Source: Actinotignum timonense (GTDB lineage Bacteria > Actinomycetota > Actinomycetes > Actinomycetales > Actinomycetaceae). From it: DNA of 64,000 nucleotides. A program made the position numbers and the translations under genes. The DNA lies in assembly GCF_900155575.1 (NCBI RefSeq), contig NZ_LT706966.1, positions 1,469,577 to 1,533,576 of the forward strand, given 5' to 3'. A model generated the notes under the pieces. That model did not search any database. It was given only the letters and a program-made list of their open reading frames with translations, and was not told the DNA's origin. Position 1 is the stretch's first letter; the number at the start of each line of letters is the position of its first letter. Below are positions 36,544-45,019 of this stretch, piece by piece.

Positions 36544-37827
36544 GTGAGTAAGATTACCGGCGTAAAAACGTACGATTTTCGATTCCCCACATCTAACACG
36601 CTCTCTGGCTCGGATGCGATGAATCCCGACCCTGACTACTCGTCGGCTTATGTGGAGATTTCTACTGATGCTGATGATGGAATTATCGGTGTTGGGTTTG
36701 TGTTCACCATTGGTCGTGGAAATGATGTTGTTTGCGCGGCAATGAACTCTATGGCTCACACGCTCGTCGGGCGTAATGTTGAAGAGCTGCTCGACAATAT
36801 GCGACTCGCGTGGGATCTGCTCGTAGGGGATTCCCAACTGCGGTGGCTTGGTCCCGAGAAGGGCGTGGAGCATATGGCTATCGGTGCATTGCTCTCAGCG
36901 CTTTGGGATATTAAAGCCAAGCGTGCTGGAAAGCCTCTGTGGCGCCTGCTGGGTGAAATGGAACCGGAAGAGTTGGTCGCAACTCTTGATTTCCGTTATC
37001 TTTCTGATGCGCTTCGTCCTGAAGAAGCTATTGAGTTCCTAAAGGACGGTCAGCGTGGTAAGCAAGAAAGAATTGCCAACCTTCTTGAAAATGGCTACCC
37101 CGGGTATTCCACTGCCGCGGGTTGGCTAGGGTACTCAGATGAAAAGATGGTCTCGCTGTGTAAGGAAGAGACTCAAGAAAAAGGGTTTAAGCTTATCAAG
37201 CTGAAGGTGGGGCGCCGCGTCGAGGATGATATTCGGCGTCTTGGGTTAGCTCGCGAAGCGATTGGTCCCGATGTAAAGTTGGCTGTTGATGCTAACCAGG
37301 TGTGGGACGTTCCTGATGCGATTTCTTGGATTAACGAATTCCATGATTTCGATTTGGCTTGGGTTGAAGAGCCGACTTCGCCGGATGATGTGGTGGGACA
37401 CGCAACCATTGCACGCGCTATTAATCCGATTCCTGTAGCAACTGGCGAACATATGCAGAACAGGATCATGTTCAAGCAGTATCTCCAAATGAATGCGTTT
37501 GGAATCATGCAGATTGATGCAACCCGTGTTGCGGGCCCGCAGGAACTGGTTATCGAATACCTGCTTGCCAAGAAGTTTAATAAGCCTGTCTGCCCGCACG
37601 CTGGCGGCGTTGGCCTATGCGAAGCTGTGGCGCACTTTGCGATGTTTGATTACGTCGCGGTATCCGGAACTATGGAGAACCGGTTGATTGAGTACGTTGA
37701 TAACCAACATGAACACTTTGTGCACCCGACAGTTATCAAGAATGGCAACTATATGCCGCAAACGGCTCCCGGCAACGGTGCTGAGATGACTCAGGCAACC
37801 GCTGAAAAGTACCTCTACCGAGGCTAA
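36544..37827 (+). CDS. L-fuconate dehydratase (enolase superfamily)
   Basis: 427 residues. Dehydrates L-fuconate (and possibly related 6-deoxy acid sugars) to 2-keto-3-deoxy-L-fuconate. The enolase-superfamily acid-sugar dehydratase signature is complete: K219-x-K221 (LIKLKVG), metal ligands D249, E275 and E302, and the D325/H352 dyad (MQIDATR and CPHAGG). SGSDAMNPDPDYS near the N-terminus is characteristic of fuconate dehydratases. GTG start with AAAGGAG upstream. It is followed by a structured intergenic region and a GntP permease. Substrate assignment is by family resemblance. Confidence 0.88.
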   Translation: MSKITGVKTYDFRFPTSNTLSGSDAMNPDPDYSSAYVEISTDADDGIIGVGFVFTIGRGNDVVCAAMNSMAHTLVGRNVEELLDNMRLAWDLLVGDSQLRWLGPEKGVEHMAIGALLSALWDIKAKRAGKPLWRLLGEMEPEELVATLDFRYLSDALRPEEAIEFLKDGQRGKQERIANLLENGYPGYSTAAGWLGYSDEKMVSLCKEETQEKGFKLIKLKVGRRVEDDIRRLGLAREAIGPDVKLAVDANQVWDVPDAISWINEFHDFDLAWVEEPTSPDDVVGHATIARAINPIPVATGEHMQNRIMFKQYLQMNAFGIMQIDATRVAGPQELVIEYLLAKKFNKPVCPHAGGVGLCEAVAHFAMFDYVAVSGTMENRLIEYVDNQHEHFVHPTVIKNGNYMPQTAPGNGAEMTQATAEKYLYRG

Positions 37828-37849
37828 TTCTCCCGGGAAAACCACGTTC

Positions 37850-37929
37850 CACTGCCGCACGCGGGCTAAATAAATAGCTGTCGCTGCTTGCTATTGGTAA
37901 TCCATTTGGATTCCCCGCGTGCGGCAGTG
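37850..37929 (+). ncRNA. Structured intergenic RNA, three-way-junction-like
   Basis: A perfect 16-bp stem (37850-37865 with 37914-37929) encloses two smaller hairpins: AATAGC/GCTATT (873-878 with 890-895) and AATCC/GGATT (899-903 with 908-912). It lies between the dehydratase and the permease genes. It may be a processing or stability element, an attenuator, or a cis-regulatory RNA. No T run follows, so a simple intrinsic terminator is less likely. Positions were read by eye. Confidence 0.5.
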
Positions 37930-37963
37930 CGGACGCTGCACTCGTCAGAAAAAGGAAATATAG

Positions 37964-39421
37964 ATGAATGCTTTACTTGTAGGTGTGAGTCAGCTACAAA
38001 GCTCAATACCCCAGGGACTTTTACCTTTCGCTCGCGATATCCCGGAAGTAAGTCTTAACCCGGCAGCGCTTCTCATCAGTATCGTAACCGGCGTTGCCAT
38101 CCTCATTATTTTGGTTAGCTGGGCGAAAGTTCACCCCTTCCTCGCGATTATGCTTGCGGCCCTGATTACCGGAATTGGGTCCGGGTTCGGGCTGATGAAC
38201 ACCGTCCACGCCTTCCTTGACGGCTTTGGAGACACCACTAAAAGTGTCGGTATCTTAGTCGGTATCGGTGCAATGCTGGGTGCGGTTTTGATGGTAACGG
38301 GAGCGACCGGCGTTTTAGTTGACGTTCTGATTTCGAAGTCGTCTCGCAAGATGCTCCCTTGGACTATGGCTCTCATCGGGTCTCTTATTGGGTTGCCCCT
38401 GTTCTTTGATGTTGGACTGATCATCATGGCTCCGGTGATCATCATGGTTACGCGGAAATCTAAGATGCCCCTTATGATGATCGCGATGCCAGCCCTGGCG
38501 GGCCTTTGTGCGATGCAGGCACTCGTTCCTCCACACCCCGGGCCCACCGCCGCTCTCCAAACCTTTGAGAATGGTTCCATGGGTATCACGATGGGTATGG
38601 GCATTGTCCTTGCTATTCCTCTCGTTATTATCTGCGGACCGCTGTTCGCGAAGTACTCGACGCGTATCGTGCCGCGTGGTGCGCCGGACACGTTCGCTAT
38701 GGCGGATAAAGAGGACGGTGTTGAAGGTCGTCGTAAGCCTTCCTTCGGGTTGTCTCTGCTTTGTGTCACCATGCCGGCCATTCTTCTCTTGATCACTTCA
38801 ATTATCATGATGGTCCGCCCTGACCTTCACGATTCCAAGGAAATGGGTGCTCAGATTTTGCAGTTTATCGGGAATCCCGAGATTGCCCTTCTGATTTCAC
38901 TGGTATTTGCATCTCTCACGCTTTTCGTTACGACAAGGTACCCGTGGGAAAAGCTCAACGATGAAGCCGGGAAATCGTTACGTCCCATTGCTGGAATTGT
39001 ATTTATCCTCGGAGCTGGTGGCGGTTTCAAGAACCTTCTGATTGATACCGGCATTGGAGATATGATCACTAAGTTTGTAGAAAACACAAATATATCGATC
39101 ATCTTGATCGCTTGGGTGATTGCGGTGTTCGTGCGTGTGGCTACAGGATCCTCGACCGTTTCGGCCATTACTACGGCCGGCATTCTGGAGCCGACAGCCA
39201 CTGCGCTTGCTTATGATCCGATCCAAACAGGTCTTCTTGTCCTTGCAATCGGTGCTGGGTCGTTTATTTTCTCCTTCGTAAACGATGCGGGCCTTTGGCT
39301 GGTAAAGGAATACTTCGGGTTCACTCTTCCCGAGATGTTTAAGACCTGGACAGTGATGACATGTTTGATCTCCATTGTTGGGCTAGTTCTGGTTTGGGGT
39401 CTTGGACTCTTCCTGTTGTAG
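37964..39421 (+). CDS. GntP-family sugar-acid:H+ symporter
   Basis: 485 residues with about 12-14 hydrophobic segments. GntP hallmarks are LPLFFDVGLIIMAPVI, VPPHPGPTAALQTF, FVRVATGSSTVSAITTAGI and FVNDAGLWLVKEYFG. These proteins import gluconate-like acids across the cytoplasmic membrane with protons. Between the L-fuconate dehydratase and a DapA-type aldolase, the likely substrate is L-fuconate or a related aldonate. AAAGGA precedes the ATG. It is a paralogue of the permease at 42759-44126. Confidence 0.92.
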   Translation: MNALLVGVSQLQSSIPQGLLPFARDIPEVSLNPAALLISIVTGVAILIILVSWAKVHPFLAIMLAALITGIGSGFGLMNTVHAFLDGFGDTTKSVGILVGIGAMLGAVLMVTGATGVLVDVLISKSSRKMLPWTMALIGSLIGLPLFFDVGLIIMAPVIIMVTRKSKMPLMMIAMPALAGLCAMQALVPPHPGPTAALQTFENGSMGITMGMGIVLAIPLVIICGPLFAKYSTRIVPRGAPDTFAMADKEDGVEGRRKPSFGLSLLCVTMPAILLLITSIIMMVRPDLHDSKEMGAQILQFIGNPEIALLISLVFASLTLFVTTRYPWEKLNDEAGKSLRPIAGIVFILGAGGGFKNLLIDTGIGDMITKFVENTNISIILIAWVIAVFVRVATGSSTVSAITTAGILEPTATALAYDPIQTGLLVLAIGAGSFIFSFVNDAGLWLVKEYFGFTLPEMFKTWTVMTCLISIVGLVLVWGLGLFLL

Positions 39422-39460
39422 TGTAAATTCAATAATTTGAATTGGTCCTAACGTAGGGCT

Positions 39461-39505
39461 ATCGCTGGCCGGCGTGTTCAATGATTCAGCGCGCCGGTCA
39501 GCGAT
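39461..39505 (+). terminator. Intrinsic terminator-like hairpin after gntP
   Basis: A 14-bp stem with one wobble (39461-39474 with 39492-39505, starting ATCGCTGGCC) followed by GTTTCC. It ends 18 bases before IS copy 1, so the IS landed just behind this transcription unit. Confidence 0.65.
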
Positions 39506-39523
39506 GTTTCCTACGGTACTTAT

Positions 39524-41007
39524 GGGGGTGCGGACGGTTTCCTAGAGATTTTTAAGGAGAACGTTCAATGAGTAAGCGTACGTACACGAGAGAGCAGATC
39601 CGTAAAGCCCTCACCACCTACCAACGCACGCAATCGGTAACCGCCACAGTCCGTAAACTGGGCTACCCAGGCCGAGACACGCTCTACAAATGGATCCGGA
39701 ATAGCAACGAGAAACCAGAGCAGAGAAAACCGAAGAAACACGCCCCTAACCAGAAAATATCAACGGACGTGAAAGTAACTGCCTGCAAGCGATTCCGCAG
39801 CGGGGAAAACGCCTACACTATCGCCCAGGATCTAGGAATCGTGAACTGCACAAACATCTATGCTTGGGTTAAAAAGTGGGATGCGGAAGGCAGTCTAGGA
39901 CTCATGAACGAGAAAGAATGCGACCAGATCAAAGCGAAAACCCGCCACCAACTGGAAGCCCAGCTACCCCAAGACCCGGAAGAATTACGTGCTCTTGTAG
40001 CCGATTTAATCGTGCAGAAACGCGTCTTGAAAGCCCAGCTCGAGCTAGCAAAAAAAGGAAAAGCCCGCACAGGCGGGCGCAGTGAAGCGGTAGAGAAAAC
40101 ACGGGTAGCTAACCAGCTACGCTCTACCACGCCGCTAGCCATGGTCTTAGATACCTTGGATTTGCCGGCAAGCTCGTACTATTACACCGCTAAACAGCTA
40201 GAGCGGCCTGACAAGCATGCTCGCTTGCGTGAGTTGATCGCTCAGATCGCGCGCGAGGGCTTGTATACGTATGGGTATCGGCGTATCCGTTTAGCGCTTA
40301 GAAAGCTTGGGTATGTGGTCTCGGAGAAAGTCATCCAGCGCTTGATGCGGGAAGAGGAAATCCCGGTCAGGTATGCCAAAGCACGCCGGAAGTACTCTAG
40401 TTACGGCGGGGAGATCAGCCCGGCACCGGAAAACCTAGTCGAGCGTGACTTCCACGCTGATGAGCCCGGACGGCTTTGGCTCACGGATATCAGCGAGTTC
40501 CACGCAGCTAACGGGAAGGTTTATCTCTCCCCGATTATTGACTGTTATGACGGGAAAGTCGTGGCGTATACGAGGGGATTACACCCAACCTCAGTGTTGG
40601 CTGATTCCTCCCTTGAAAACGCCCTGGCAACCCTCCCGCACCAGCGTCTAAACGAGCTACAAGCCGGCCAGAGTGAGCATCCACTCGTGATCCATTCGGA
40701 TCGGGGAGTCCACTACCGGTCTGTGTCCTGGATTGAGCTTACGCGGCGTTACGGGTTGACGCGGTCGATGTCGAAGAAGGGGTGTAGTCCGGATAATTCT
40801 GCTTGTGAGGGGTTTTTCGGGCGGATGAAAACCGAGATTTATCACGGGAAGAAGTGGGCTACAACCGATGAGTTATGCGAGGCGATAGACGAGTATATGT
40901 TCTTCTATAACCAGAAGCGTATTACCTTGAAGTTCGATGGTTTAACGATTGTGGAGCATCGTCAAGCGGTTTTAAGCGATAATGTCCAATAAACAGTCCG
41001 CAGCCCC
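39524..41007 (+). mobile_element. IS3-family insertion sequence, copy 1
   Basis: 1484 bp bounded by imperfect inverted repeats GGGGGTGCGGACGGTTT and, at the other end in reverse, GGGGCTGCGGACTGTTT. The flanks are TAT on both sides (39521-39523 and 41008-41010), a 3-bp target duplication as expected for IS3 elements. It contains one full-length transposase gene. Almost identical copies lie at 54598-56081 and 58153-59636. Confidence 0.95.
39568..40992 (+). CDS. IS3-family transposase (single-frame), copy 1
   Basis: 474 residues. Two N-terminal helix-turn-helix parts (REQIRKALTTYQRTQ, and TAYSIAQDLG-like NAYTIAQDLGIVNCTN) are followed by a short coiled coil, an HTH_21-like segment (GYRRIRLALRKLG) and an rve integrase core. 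The DDE triad is visible in LTDISEF, VIHSDRGVHY and NSACEGFFGRMK. Most IS3 elements make this protein by frameshifting between orfA and orfB; here it is one continuous frame. AAGGAGAA lies before the ATG. Codon use differs from the host genes. Confidence 0.95.
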   Translation: MSKRTYTREQIRKALTTYQRTQSVTATVRKLGYPGRDTLYKWIRNSNEKPEQRKPKKHAPNQKISTDVKVTACKRFRSGENAYTIAQDLGIVNCTNIYAWVKKWDAEGSLGLMNEKECDQIKAKTRHQLEAQLPQDPEELRALVADLIVQKRVLKAQLELAKKGKARTGGRSEAVEKTRVANQLRSTTPLAMVLDTLDLPASSYYYTAKQLERPDKHARLRELIAQIAREGLYTYGYRRIRLALRKLGYVVSEKVIQRLMREEEIPVRYAKARRKYSSYGGEISPAPENLVERDFHADEPGRLWLTDISEFHAANGKVYLSPIIDCYDGKVVAYTRGLHPTSVLADSSLENALATLPHQRLNELQAGQSEHPLVIHSDRGVHYRSVSWIELTRRYGLTRSMSKKGCSPDNSACEGFFGRMKTEIYHGKKWATTDELCEAIDEYMFFYNQKRITLKFDGLTIVEHRQAVLSDNVQ

Positions 41008-41136
41008 TATTGTCTTCTAGTGTTTTGCGCGGGTATGGATTCGCATTCCTCCTGTTATCGTTCGAAGTAAGTCGCAATGATGCGTGAGACATGGAAATGG
41101 GTAGCTTTTATTTGCCCAAACCTGGAAGGGGTTGGA

Positions 41137-42027
41137 ATGTTTTCTGGTGTGTATTGCCCGTCGGTCACGTTGATCGACGATTCGGGTGCGATTGATTATC
41201 CGGCGATGGCTGCCCATATTGATCGTCTTGCCGAGTCCGGGCTCAACGGGGTGCTCTTCTTCGGCTCGATTGGGGAGTTTTTCTCTTTCTCCACTGAGGA
41301 GAAGGCCGAGTTCTTGAAGTTCGCGGTCAAGCAGGCCGCGGGGCGTTTCCAGGTGTTGGCCGGTGTGAGCGCGGCGCGTTTGGGTGAGGTGCTGGAGAAT
41401 ATCGCGGCTGCTGAGGCGGCTGGTGTGGATGGGGTGGTGGCCCTCCCGCCGTTCTATTTCGGGCATTCGCACGGGCGGGCGCTTGATTTTTATGACGCTG
41501 TTGCGGGCGCGACGGCCCTTCCTGTTATGCTCTATAACTTCCCGGAGCGCACGGGTGCGGATTTAACTCCGGAATTGGTGGCTGAGCTGGCTGCCCGGCA
41601 CGAAAATATTGTGGCGCTCAAGGATACGGTGGATACCCAGAGTCATACGCGGCGGGTGATTCGCGAGGTGCGGAAGGTGCGCCCGGATTTCGCGGTGCTT
41701 TCTGGTTTTGATGAGTATTACATTGGGAATCGGGTGTGTGGCGGGGCCGGGGTGCTCTCTGGCTTGACGAATTTGATTCCGGAGGTGTTTGCGGCGATGC
41801 ATGCGGCGTATGAGGCCGGGGATGTTACGCGCGCGGCTGCGGAGCTCGAAAAGATTACGCGTTTGGCTGCGGTGTATGAGATTGGTGATATTTTCATTGC
41901 TGCGATTAAGGAGGGTGTGCGTTTGTGCGGGGTGGAGTGCTCGCCGTTGATGCGTGCCCCGCAGGTCCCGTTGAGTGCGGAGGATTCGGAGAAAATCGCG
42001 ACGCTGCTGCGCGACGTACGCGCATAG
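41137..42027 (+). CDS. DapA-family class I aldolase (probable 2-keto-3-deoxy sugar acid aldolase)
   Basis: 296 residues, dihydrodipicolinate synthase/N-acetylneuraminate lyase superfamily. Motifs: GSIGEFFSF (pyruvate-binding loop), Y133 in MLYNFPERTG and the Schiff-base K162 in VALKDTVD. Members cleave 2-keto-3-deoxy acids to pyruvate and an aldehyde. Next to L-fuconate dehydratase, cleavage of 2-keto-3-deoxy-L-fuconate to pyruvate and L-lactaldehyde is plausible, but true dapA or another aldolase cannot be excluded. ATG at 41137 is preceded by GGAAGGGG. An IS separates it from the permease gene. Confidence 0.82.
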   Translation: MFSGVYCPSVTLIDDSGAIDYPAMAAHIDRLAESGLNGVLFFGSIGEFFSFSTEEKAEFLKFAVKQAAGRFQVLAGVSAARLGEVLENIAAAEAAGVDGVVALPPFYFGHSHGRALDFYDAVAGATALPVMLYNFPERTGADLTPELVAELAARHENIVALKDTVDTQSHTRRVIREVRKVRPDFAVLSGFDEYYIGNRVCGGAGVLSGLTNLIPEVFAAMHAAYEAGDVTRAAAELEKITRLAAVYEIGDIFIAAIKEGVRLCGVECSPLMRAPQVPLSAEDSEKIATLLRDVRA

Positions 42028-42060
42028 ATTTAGCCGACAAGTTTCTATTTTTCAAAAGCT

Positions 42061-42100
42061 GGGCGTTCCGGTCTGACGCACTCTAAAGGCCGGAACGCCC
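42061..42100 (+). terminator. Intrinsic terminator after the DapA-type aldolase
   Basis: A perfect 11-bp stem, GGGCGTTCCGG (42061-42071) with its complement (42090-42100), followed by TTGTATTCT. Confidence 0.8.
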
Positions 42101-42187
42101 TTGTATTCTACCTGTTTTCTTGGATGTGAAAGATGAGCCTGATGATTGGGGCTCAGACCAATTAGGAGCTGTTAGAATTTACGCGCT

Positions 42188-42261
42188 GCCCCCGTAGCTC
42201 AGCAGGTTAGAGCAGTGGACTCATAATCCATCGGTCGCGGGTTCAAGTCCTGCCGGGGGCA
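42188..42261 (+). tRNA. tRNA with CAT anticodon (elongator Met, or Ile2)
   Basis: 74 bases. Acceptor stem GCCCCCG pairs with CGGGGGC, discriminator A, no encoded CCA. D arm AGCTC...GAGC, anticodon stem GTGGA/TCCAT with loop CTCATAA, T arm GCGGG-TTCAAGT-CCTGC. The CAT anticodon means elongator methionine, or isoleucine if the wobble C is modified to lysidine. I favour methionine. It is not an initiator, since the acceptor stem is fully paired. Confidence 0.95.
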
Positions 42262-42480
42262 CTATGTGATGTCCCGCGTCATAGTTCCGCCAGCTACGTG
42301 GGATTTTCGTGTATTTGGACTTGGAGTTCATTGACTTTTTAGACGAGGAGTCCAGTAGCTTCTTCGACAATATATCCACCTACTTTTGACACGGTTACCC
42401 GGCCAGTGGTCGGCCTGTGGGGTGGCAGTAACGCCGACCGCCGGCGAGTGTTGAGTGGTGGTATCGGTAGGGATGCTTGG

Positions 42481-42605
42481 GCGCCGGGCGAGATTGCCTG
42501 TTCGGTGAGGGGGTGCAGTTTTGGTTGCGCTGGGTGTGCATTTTCCTTGCGCTAGGCATGCAATTCGTATTGCGCTAGGCGTGCAGTTTTAACTTGCGTT
42601 TGACA
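42481..42605 (-). repeat. IS21-like terminal repeat end (left-facing)
   Basis: Read on the minus strand it begins TGTCAAACGCAAGTTAAAAC and carries four units of about 22-26 bases (variants of AAACTGCACGCCTAGCGCAA), then the stretch CCCTCACCGAACAGG shared with 28853-28932. It faces that end across 13.7 kb. No transposase gene is attached. Confidence 0.6.
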
Positions 42606-42688
42606 ATCGCGTAAGACGCGCGGATTTAACTCGTGCTTGACGCCCACGGAAGCATTTCATTCAGGGGGGTGCGTGAGGAAGTTAAACA

Positions 42689-42734
42689 TGTACGCACCCG
42701 TGGTGGGTGTAGATCCAGCCCGCGGGTGCGTACA
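42689..42734. terminator. Bidirectional hairpin terminator after gntP
   Basis: A 12-bp stem (TGTACGCACCCG at 42689-42700 with 42723-42734). Reading minus, it follows the permease stop codon and is followed by TTTAAC; reading plus, by GGTTTTG. Confidence 0.7.
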
Positions 42735-42758
42735 CGTGGTTTTGTGAGTTTGAGTTTT

Positions 42759-44126
42759 CTAGACGATGAGGTAGACCAGGGAGCAGAAACCGAAGGATAC
42801 GAGGGATATTACTGAGGTGAACGTGGTCCACATCTTCAGATTCGTTTTCGTATCTACTTGCAGGAAGCCACCTACTAGCCAGAACCCGGAATCGTTGACG
42901 TGGGAAGCGAAGAAGGATCCTGCTCCCATCGCCACCACGACGAGCGCGGTTTGGATGTCATTGAGTCCGGCACCCGACACGGTAGCCGCGAGCAAGGCCG
43001 CGGTGGTTTGGATGGCCACGGTTGCTGAGCCTTGCGCGACTCGTAGTGCCAGGGAGATAAGGTAGGCAGCCAGGAGCAAGGGAATACCAAGATCGGCTAG
43101 CGTGTTAGCAAGCGCGGTACCGATACCGGTTTCGCGTAACACGGAACCGAACATGCCACCAGCACCGGCGACCATGACGATCGCGGCTACTGATTTGAAC
43201 CCGGCGTCGTTGATCTTATCGATATTCTTCCAGGGTACTTTACGTACATAACCCAAAATGATTGAAGCTACGAGTGCGGTAACGAACAGGGCGACAGCGG
43301 TTTCACCGAAGAATTTCAGGGCGCTTGCCCAGGCAGCGTTTTCCGGGATGATTCCAGCTGATTGAAGGGTACTGGTGACCGTGTTACCGGTAATCAACAA
43401 GATCGGGAGCATGAGGATGAAGAGAACGGTCGCGAAGGCGGGTTCTTTCCCGGGTAGTTCACGCCCGGATTCTTTCGATCCGAGAACGTTAGGGATGGGA
43501 ACATCAAACCGCTTGGAGAGCCACAATGCGAAGCGGTAGCCGGCCAGGTACCAGGTGGGAATCGCGACGATCAAACCAACCAGGAGCACGGTCCCGATGT
43601 TGATGTTCATTGTGGTAGCGGCGGCTACTGGTCCGGGGTGGGGTGGCATGAGTCCGTGCATGACCTGGAATGCGCCGGCTGCTGGTAGGGCATACAGCAA
43701 GACTGGTCCGCCCAGGCGGCGGGCAACGGAGAAGATGATCGGGAACATGACGATGAGCCCGGCGTCGAAGAAAATCGGGAAGCCGAACAAGAGCGAGGCT
43801 ACCGAGAGGGCGAGGGGTGCTCGTTTCTCACCGAACCAACGTAGCAGGGTTTGGGCGAGTACTTCAGCGCCTCCGGATTGTTCGAGCATACGCCCGATGA
43901 TTGCTCCGAACCCGATAATGAGAGCGAGTTTGCCAACGGTGCCTGAGAACCCGGTGAGCAGCATATCGAATAGTTCGCTGACTGGGACTCCGGTAGCGAT
44001 AGCAGTCAGAGCTGATACGAGGATAAGCGCAACTGTGGCGTTGACTTTGAATACGATGATGAGGAAGAGTAAAACGGCTATCGCTGCTAGAGCGATACCG
44101 AGGAGGCCTCCTGTTGTGAGAGTCAT
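42759..44126 (-). CDS. GntP-family sugar-acid permease (last gene of iol-like operon)
   Basis: 455 residues with about 12 hydrophobic segments. GntP motifs: FGFPIFFDAGLIVMFPII, MPPHPGPVAAATTM, ALRVAQGSATVAIQTTAALL, and FASHVNDSGFWLVGGF. It imports a gluconate-like acid with protons. It is the last gene of the operon mmsA, iolC, aldolase, gntP, starting 27 bases after the aldolase, with AAGGAGCAC upstream. In that setting the likely cargo is an acid such as 2-deoxy-5-keto-D-gluconate. It is a paralogue of the permease at 37964. Confidence 0.92.
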   Translation of the reverse strand: MTLTTGGLLGIALAAIAVLLFLIIVFKVNATVALILVSALTAIATGVPVSELFDMLLTGFSGTVGKLALIIGFGAIIGRMLEQSGGAEVLAQTLLRWFGEKRAPLALSVASLLFGFPIFFDAGLIVMFPIIFSVARRLGGPVLLYALPAAGAFQVMHGLMPPHPGPVAAATTMNINIGTVLLVGLIVAIPTWYLAGYRFALWLSKRFDVPIPNVLGSKESGRELPGKEPAFATVLFILMLPILLITGNTVTSTLQSAGIIPENAAWASALKFFGETAVALFVTALVASIILGYVRKVPWKNIDKINDAGFKSVAAIVMVAGAGGMFGSVLRETGIGTALANTLADLGIPLLLAAYLISLALRVAQGSATVAIQTTAALLAATVSGAGLNDIQTALVVVAMGAGSFFASHVNDSGFWLVGGFLQVDTKTNLKMWTTFTSVISLVSFGFCSLVYLIV

Positions 44127-44153
44127 GAGTGCTCCTTGGATATGTGGGCTTCT

Positions 44154-45017
44154 CTAGGAGAGAAGCTGGGCGGCGTTGGCCACGGCGCCTTGAACGTCGC
44201 CTGATTGTGGATAGAGCAATGACCGGCCAATGACCAGGCCGATCACGTTAGGGATCTCCAAGAGGAGAGCCCACCTGTGCAGGGTTTTAGCAGCGTCGTT
44301 GCTGACTTCCCCGCCGAGGATAACGATGGGTAGGGTAGTAGCCCGAGCGAAGCGTTCCAGGTCTGGGGTATCGGGGAGTTTGAGGACCGTGTAGGAACTA
44401 TTAGCCCCCAAACCTGAAGCGATTGCTATCGAGCGGGTGACAGCATCGGTAGAAACATCATTGACGACCTGGCTGCCTTCACGCCGTGAGATGAAGGGTT
44501 CGACCATGGCGATGCGTTGGCGCCGGGCAAGGTCGGTGACTACTTTCCCGGCCATCTCTAACGTGCCAACGGTTTGTGTTTCCTGGTAGGCGATACGGAG
44601 CAGGATTTTCCCTCCTTGCAGGCCTGCTTTAGCTATCCCTTTGGCCGTATAGCCCGTGATACGATCATCGAGTTCCCACGCGGCGCCGGCCAGTCCTGCC
44701 CGGTTCATGGACCCGTATACCCATTTGCCGTCCAGGGCTCTCAGGAGTGCGAGGTCTTCAATGATGTCGGCTGTTCCTAACAGGCCGGAAACCCCGGGCA
44801 CGGCAAGCGCGTCACACAGGCGTGCGAGCAGGTCGAAACGGTCTTCCATAGCGCGGGGGTTAGCGCCAGCCGCGAACGCGCCCCGGGCGGGGTGGTCAGC
44901 GGCCATGATAAGGAATTTCCCATTGGGTAGGAGGCTGGCGGGTTGCTCGCGTGTGAGCAAGGCTTGGTGAGCAGTGCCCGGGCAACGCCGTCCTGCAATA
45001 AGCCTGGCAATATCCAT
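44154..45017 (-). CDS. Cgl0159-like (beta/alpha)8 aldolase of the iol cluster
   Basis: 287 residues. A TIM-barrel related to DhnA/LacD class I aldolases: MAADHPARG (about 38-46), GGKILLRIAYQ, SSYTVLKLPDTPDLE with the likely Schiff-base K213, and PIVILGGEVS. I recall this family between iolC and iolA in Corynebacterium inositol clusters. The probable reaction is cleavage of 2-deoxy-5-keto-D-gluconate 6-phosphate to dihydroxyacetone phosphate and malonate semialdehyde, replacing IolJ. Two bases separate it from the iolC stop codon, so the two are coupled. The assignment of the reaction is inferred. Confidence 0.8.
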   Translation of the reverse strand: MDIARLIAGRRCPGTAHQALLTREQPASLLPNGKFLIMAADHPARGAFAAGANPRAMEDRFDLLARLCDALAVPGVSGLLGTADIIEDLALLRALDGKWVYGSMNRAGLAGAAWELDDRITGYTAKGIAKAGLQGGKILLRIAYQETQTVGTLEMAGKVVTDLARRQRIAMVEPFISRREGSQVVNDVSTDAVTRSIAIASGLGANSSYTVLKLPDTPDLERFARATTLPIVILGGEVSNDAAKTLHRWALLLEIPNVIGLVIGRSLLYPQSGDVQGAVANAAQLLS

Positions 45018-45019
45018 GG

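Larger units (their letters stand above)
42262..42758. other. 497-base gene-free stretch with IS remnant and terminators
   Basis: After the tRNA comes a weak hairpin (42272-42304, then TTTT) that may terminate it. An IS21-like terminal array lies at 42481-42605 and a strong bidirectional hairpin at 42689-42734. I see no credible gene. Confidence 0.6.
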
